Below, one piece after another: positions 40,508-44,981 of a DNA stretch of 44,981 nucleotides. The position numbers and the translations under genes are program-made. Source of the DNA: a bacterium (GTDB lineage: Bacteria; Acidobacteriota; Polarisedimenticolia; Polarisedimenticolales; Polarisedimenticolaceae). The stretch lies in contig JAAELQ010000302.1 of NCBI GenBank assembly GCA_024226515.1, positions 1 through 44,981 on the forward strand, read 5' to 3'. The notes below the pieces were generated by a model, which saw nothing but the letters and a program-made list of their open reading frames with translations, had not been told where the DNA came from and made no database searches. The stretch's first letter is position 1. Every line of letters begins with the position of its first letter.

Positions 40508-43500
40508 ATGAACGCTCGTTCTTGGGGTTTTGTAACTATTCGCGTCCTTTTTGCCGGGCTCATCCTGGGGCTGGTCTGGGGCAGTGGCATCGCCGGCACT
40601 CGCCGGGCGCCTGCCTCCAGCTGGATGACGAGCGTCACGGATGAGATCCGCGACGCCGAATACCGTTTCTCCGCCCTGGACGCCGAGACCTGGACCGCGC
40701 CCAACCGGAGGAATCACCTCCGCAGCACGATCACCGGGGACGGACTCCGGCTCGAACCCCGCGATCCGGCGGGGGGCGAGTGGGACGTGCGGCTCGGACT
40801 GGTCGGCATCGGGCGCGGCGAGACCTGGATCCAGCCCGGCCCGGCCCGGATGGCGGCCTCCGGCAATCGCGTCCAGCTGATGCGGGGCGCGTTGACCGAG
40901 TGGTTCGTCAACGACCGCGCGGGGCTCGAGCACGGATTCACCGTGCCGGCCGACCCGATTCGGGATGAGAGCGGCCCCCTGGCCCTGAGGCTGGAGGTCG
41001 GGTCCGCGTGCAGGGCCGAGCTGCGGGCCGATGGGCAGGCGATCGTCTTCAGTTCCGCCGCGTCGGGTGACGACGTACTGCGTTACGCGGAACTGGTCGC
41101 GTGGGACGCGAACGAGCGGCGGCTCGACTCCCGATTCCACGTGCGTGACGGCTTCGTCGAGATCGTGGTCGACGACCGCGAGGCGGTCTACCCGTTGCTG
41201 ATCGACCCCCTGGCGACCGCGTCATGGACGGTCGAGGGAGTGCAGTTCGACGAAGAGATGGGGATCTCCGTGGCCTCCGCGGGTGATGTCAACGGCGACA
41301 ACTTCGACGACGTGATCGTCGGCGCCGACGAGTACGACAACGGCGAGATCAGCGAGGGGCGCGCCTTCGTCTATTACGGATCCGGCAGCGGCCTCTCCCT
41401 GAGCCCCGACTGGTTTGCCGAATCGAATCAGTCGGCGTCGGATTTCGGCGTCGACGTGGCGTCGGCCGGCGACGTCAACGGCGACGGATACGACGACGTC
41501 GTGATCGGTGCGCACAAGTACGACAACGGGCAATCCAACGAGGGCGCGGTGTTCGTGTACTACGGTTCGGACGCCGGTCTCGGGCTGCCGGGCAACACGC
41601 GCCCCGAAGGCATGCCGACCAACGCCGATTGGTTCGCCGAGGGCGACCTCGACGGAATCGACTTCGGCTTTGCGGTCGCGGGCGCGGGCGATGTGAATAA
41701 CGATACGTTCGACGACATCGTCATCGGAGCGGACGAGTACGCGAACGGCCAGAGCTTCGAGGGCGGAGCGTTCGTGTATCACGGCTCCGCCGACGGTCTC
41801 GGGCTCGCCGGAAACTCGCGCCCCAAGGGCAACACGGCGAACGCGGACTGGTCGGGCGAGTCGAACTCGGTCGACGCCGACTACGGATTCTCGGTGGCCG
41901 GTGCGGGCGACGTCAACAACGACGGGTTCGACGACATACTCGTCGGCGCCTGGAAAGAGAGTGTCAACAAGCTCGCCGAGGGTCGGGTCTACCTGTATCG
42001 CGGGGCGTTCAACGGTGTGCAGCCGGTTGCGGTGTGGACGTTCAAGGGCGACCAGGACTACGCCAACCTCGCGATATCGGTCGCGGGCGCTGGCGACGTC
42101 AACAACGACGGGTTCGACGACATCGTCGTCGGGTCGGACGGGTTCGACGCCGGCGAGGTCAACGAGGGCAAGGTCTTCGTCTTCTACGGCCAGGCCGGGT
42201 GGCCCGCAGCGACGCCGGATTGGACGGCCGAGTCCGACCAGGGCAGCGCCTGGCTGGGCACGGCGGTCGCCTCCGCAGGCGACTTCAACGGCGACGACAT
42301 CGACGACATCATTCTCGGTGCGTACCGCTACGACAACGGAGAGATCGACGAGGGGGCCGCGTTCGTCTACCTCGGCTCGGATCTCGGTCTGGGGGCCACG
42401 CCGACCACCACGATGGAGAGCAACCAGCCCAGCGCCCAGTTCGGCCGCGCGGTGGCCGGTGCGGGCGACGTCGACGGCGACGGTTTCGACGACTTGCTGG
42501 TCGGGGCGGAGGAATGGGACTCGGCGCCCGACCTCTGCCTGAACCAGCTGTGCACGATCGGCGGCGGCATCTGCAGCAGCGATCTGGACTGCGCCGGCGC
42601 GGGCGATTTTTGCCTCGGCGCCTGTTCCGTCAGCCTCGGGCCGTGCGGCATGGACTTGGACTGCCCCGGAGGCGACCAGGGTGTGGCGCTGCTGTACTCC
42701 GGTTGCGCCGACCTGGACCGCGACGGCGTGTGCAGCGTCGACGACAACTGCGACAACGTCTCCAACCCGGATCAGGACGACGCCGACGGCGACGGTCTCG
42801 GCGATCCGTGCGACGCGTGCACGGACATCGATACCGACGACGTGTGCGATTCGGAGCTGATCCTGGTCGAGTCTTCCGGGCTGGGTGAGGAGGTCCTGGT
42901 CGAGGCCGGAGCGCCGTTGCGCTACCTGGCCAATAGCTCGGACCCGGCTCTCGGTGTGACCTGGAAGGAAGAGCTGTTCGACGATTCGGGTGCGCCGTGG
43001 GGAGACGGTTTCTACGGCATCGGATACGAGGCCGGCAGTGGCGCCGAGAACCTGGTTACGGGAACGACGGTCGCCTCGACCTCGGTCTCGCTCTACACCC
43101 GCGCGGATTTCGAGATCACCAACCTGCTCGCGGTGCAGAGCGTGTTCCTCGGCGTCGACTACGACGACGGCTTCGTGGCCTACATCAACGGCTTCGAAGT
43201 TCTGCGTTCTCCCGAGATGCCGGTGGGCAACCCTCCGTGGAACGCCCAGTCCGGGGCGCACGAGTCGAGCAACGGGGTCGTGCCCAACTACGCCCCGCTG
43301 CAGGACATCTCCGATGACGCGCTGGCGGCGCTGAAGACCGGCACGAACGTGCTGGCCATCGGCGTCTGGAACACGGGGGCCGGCTCGAGCGACCTCGTGC
43401 TGGTTCCGCGGCTGTCGATCAACAAGCCCGAGGCCACCACGGTGACCTACCTGGCGAACACGTCCGACCCCGGGATCGGCGCGGACTGGATCCAGCCGGG

Positions 43501-44788
43501 CTTCAACGACACCGACTGGCCGCGCGGCAACTACGGCGTGGGCTACGAGGCCGGCAGCGGTGCGGAGTTCCTGATCAACACCGCGATCCTGCCGGGCGCG
43601 CACTCGATCTACACCCGGACCAAGTTCAACGTCGCGGTCAGCGCGGTCGAGCGCGTGCTGCTCGGCGCGGACTATGACGACGGCTATGCGGCCTACATCA
43701 ACGGCGTCGAGGTCTTCCGTTCTCCGGAGATCGGCCCGTCCCCGGCGTGGAACACCAACGCTTCGCCCCACGAATCGAGCAACGGCGTCGAACCGGACTA
43801 CAGCCCGATCCACGACATCACCAGTGTCGCGCGTCCCATTCTGCTCAACGGAGAGAACGTGCTGGCTATCGGTGTGTACAACAACAACGCACCGGCTGAC
43901 GACGATCTGCTGATCGTGCCGAAGCTATCGGTCGCGGCGGCCGTCCTGGACAACTGTCTCGGTGTCCACAATCCGGAGCAGGTCGATACGGACATGGACG
44001 GGCTCGGCGACGCTTGCGATCCCGACATCGACAACGACGGAGTCGAGAACGCGTCGGACAACTGCCCGACCGTACAGAACCCGCCGGAGGACTGCGACAA
44101 CAACGGGGGCACCCCCGACGAGCAGTGCGACACGGATATGGACGGACTGGGCAACGCCTGTGACGACTGCCCGGTCGATCCGTTCAACGATCAGGACGGC
44201 GACGGGCTGTGCGCCAACGAGGACAACTGTCCCACCGTGCCGAACCCGGGCCAAGAAAACAGCGACCCCGACGGACTGGGAGATGCGTGCGATCCCGACG
44301 ACGACAACGACGGTGTCATCGACGAGAACGACAACTGCCCGCTCGATCCGAACCCGCCGGAGGACTGCGACAGCAACGGAGGCACTCCCGACGAGCAGTG
44401 CGACGACGACGACGACACGGTCGGGAACCCGTGCGACTGCTTGCCGACCGACGGCGACGTGTGGGGCACGCCCGACGCGGTGTCGACCCTGGTCGTCAGC
44501 CACAATCCGGGCACGGGCGTCAGCAGCCTGACCTGGCAGACTCCGGTCGAGGTGGGCGGCAACACGCCGGCCTACGACACGGTCCGGGCGGCGTCCGCGT
44601 CGGCATTCGGCGCCGGCACCTGCATCGACAGCGACGGGGCGGACACCGTCTCTACCGACAACGTGGATCCTGCGTCCAGTGCAGCCTCCTACTTCCTGGT
44701 GCGGATCGAGAACACCTGCCCGACGGACAACACCGCGATGTTGCCGGACGGGGACGGGGATGACCGGACCGTGGCGGCCTGCCCCTGA
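40508..44788 (+). CDS. Large secreted FG-GAP beta-propeller/TSP type-3 repeat protein
   Basis: ATG at 40508 (MNARSWGF, 1426 residues) has GAGG upstream; the earlier in-frame ATG at 40454 lies in the structured leader. The signal peptide is about residues 1-30. Residues about 40-245 are the conserved segment often found before FG-GAP propellers (FVEIVVDDREAVYPLLIDPLA). Residues about 250-740 hold seven FG-GAP repeats (GDVNGDNFDDVIVGA and variants), a complete seven-bladed integrin-alpha-like propeller; the last blade is interrupted by a Cys-rich insertion with eight Cys. TSP type-3 repeats follow (735-780). Two tandem copies of a 175-residue beta domain come next (about 800-1150; YEAGSGAE, LGVDYDDGFVAYINGFEV). 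More TSP3 repeats (about 1150-1316) and a C-terminal domain ending in CP finish it. Probably a Ca-dependent surface or adhesive protein. Confidence 0.88.
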   Translation: MNARSWGFVTIRVLFAGLILGLVWGSGIAGTRRAPASSWMTSVTDEIRDAEYRFSALDAETWTAPNRRNHLRSTITGDGLRLEPRDPAGGEWDVRLGLVGIGRGETWIQPGPARMAASGNRVQLMRGALTEWFVNDRAGLEHGFTVPADPIRDESGPLALRLEVGSACRAELRADGQAIVFSSAASGDDVLRYAELVAWDANERRLDSRFHVRDGFVEIVVDDREAVYPLLIDPLATASWTVEGVQFDEEMGISVASAGDVNGDNFDDVIVGADEYDNGEISEGRAFVYYGSGSGLSLSPDWFAESNQSASDFGVDVASAGDVNGDGYDDVVIGAHKYDNGQSNEGAVFVYYGSDAGLGLPGNTRPEGMPTNADWFAEGDLDGIDFGFAVAGAGDVNNDTFDDIVIGADEYANGQSFEGGAFVYHGSADGLGLAGNSRPKGNTANADWSGESNSVDADYGFSVAGAGDVNNDGFDDILVGAWKESVNKLAEGRVYLYRGAFNGVQPVAVWTFKGDQDYANLAISVAGAGDVNNDGFDDIVVGSDGFDAGEVNEGKVFVFYGQAGWPAATPDWTAESDQGSAWLGTAVASAGDFNGDDIDDIILGAYRYDNGEIDEGAAFVYLGSDLGLGATPTTTMESNQPSAQFGRAVAGAGDVDGDGFDDLLVGAEEWDSAPDLCLNQLCTIGGGICSSDLDCAGAGDFCLGACSVSLGPCGMDLDCPGGDQGVALLYSGCADLDRDGVCSVDDNCDNVSNPDQDDADGDGLGDPCDACTDIDTDDVCDSELILVESSGLGEEVLVEAGAPLRYLANSSDPALGVTWKEELFDDSGAPWGDGFYGIGYEAGSGAENLVTGTTVASTSVSLYTRADFEITNLLAVQSVFLGVDYDDGFVAYINGFEVLRSPEMPVGNPPWNAQSGAHESSNGVVPNYAPLQDISDDALAALKTGTNVLAIGVWNTGAGSSDLVLVPRLSINKPEATTVTYLANTSDPGIGADWIQPGFNDTDWPRGNYGVGYEAGSGAEFLINTAILPGAHSIYTRTKFNVAVSAVERVLLGADYDDGYAAYINGVEVFRSPEIGPSPAWNTNASPHESSNGVEPDYSPIHDITSVARPILLNGENVLAIGVYNNNAPADDDLLIVPKLSVAAAVLDNCLGVHNPEQVDTDMDGLGDACDPDIDNDGVENASDNCPTVQNPPEDCDNNGGTPDEQCDTDMDGLGNACDDCPVDPFNDQDGDGLCANEDNCPTVPNPGQENSDPDGLGDACDPDDDNDGVIDENDNCPLDPNPPEDCDSNGGTPDEQCDDDDDTVGNPCDCLPTDGDVWGTPDAVSTLVVSHNPGTGVSSLTWQTPVEVGGNTPAYDTVRAASASAFGAGTCIDSDGADTVSTDNVDPASSAASYFLVRIENTCPTDNTAMLPDGDGDDRTVAACP

Positions 44789-44830
44789 GGCGGCCGTCGC
44801 CTCGACGGCGATTCAACTGTGTCGATTTGG

Positions 44831-44864
44831 ACGGGGAGTGCGAACGCACTCCCCGTTTTCTTTT
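44831..44864 (+). terminator. Intrinsic terminator of the FG-GAP gene
   Basis: ACGGGGAGTG (44831-44840) and CACTCCCCGT (44847-44856) form a 10-bp perfect stem with a 6-nt loop, followed by TTTCTTTT. It lies 43 nt after the stop codon. From 44865 to the end no gene is supported. Confidence 0.85.
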
Positions 44865-44981
44865 CCTGAGCGCGGTGGTTGTCTATTTGAGAATCAGAAC
44901 CAGCCGAAGCGACGAACAGCTTCACCCGACCGCATGTCGCCCTCCGAGAGAGAAGGACCAAACGGAGTGATGGCGGTCTGC

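Noticed and set aside
41222..43813. 863-residue minus-strand frame with repeat-like VVDVARTGHR units
   Set aside because: The apparent repeats are the antisense reading of the FG-GAP repeats in the real plus-strand gene.
44865..44981. Start of a further gene at the right edge (ATG at 44970 with AGAAGGA upstream)
   Set aside because: Only four codons are visible before the window ends, and spacing to the purine-rich motif is long; cannot be supported.

Overview
The window is GC-rich bacterial chromosome, almost fully coding. The lipoprotein SBP, type IV minor pilins, PilY1, PlsY and large secreted Ca-repeat proteins point to a Gram-negative, environmental, probably uncultivated bacterium. An Acidobacteriota-, Myxococcota- or Krumholzibacteriota-like lineage is an inference from protein style only. 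GTG and TTG starts are common. No rRNA, tRNA, CRISPR array, prophage or intact insertion sequence is visible.

Layout. Positions 1-210 hold repeat-like non-coding DNA. At 239-6945 (+) lie a degenerate CPBP-like membrane protein, an APC permease, a Gpt2/Sct1-like acyltransferase and a 1016-residue secreted protein with thrombospondin-3 repeats and a beta-helix. A 167-bp MITE with 28-bp perfect terminal inverted repeats separates this from a convergent CNNM/CBS protein (7113-8186, -). At 8505-11310 (+) are a secreted protein of unknown function, plsY and an alpha/alpha-toroid protein.

From 24025 down to 11359 everything is on the minus strand: an SPFH protein with a zinc-ribbon partner, a double-PDZ protein, metG, and then a tightly coupled chain (SHYPMFS protein, HTTM, PilZ, zinc-ribbon TM protein, FimT, PilV, PilW, PilX, PilY1). 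The chain looks like a type IV pilus tip/minor-pilin operon with envelope and PilZ components attached.

From 28261 down to 24087 (-) is a Mn/Fe/Zn ABC importer in the order binding protein, ATPase, permease, permease. The first permease carries a complete DtxR/MntR-like winged-helix plus dimerisation domain, the arrangement known from chlamydial YtgCR. The second permease carries its own C-terminal winged helix. The operon starts from a near-consensus sigma70 promoter whose start point coincides with the ATG (leaderless), and an 18-bp palindrome is centred on that ATG. This is the most interesting system in the window.

Further right are a multi-PAS/GAF histidine kinase with a stand-alone receiver, then an operon of an NhaC-type transporter, a single-chain homoaconitase-like enzyme (fungal Lys4 type) and an isocitrate/homoisocitrate dehydrogenase-family enzyme, suggesting a 2-oxoacid chain-elongation or alpha-aminoadipate branch. 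The right end has an O-antigen-ligase/TPR protein (36736-39498, +), a bidirectional terminator, a small acidic secreted protein (-), a roughly 400-bp divergent regulatory region, and a 1426-residue FG-GAP propeller/TSP3 protein (40508-44788, +) ending in a strong terminator.
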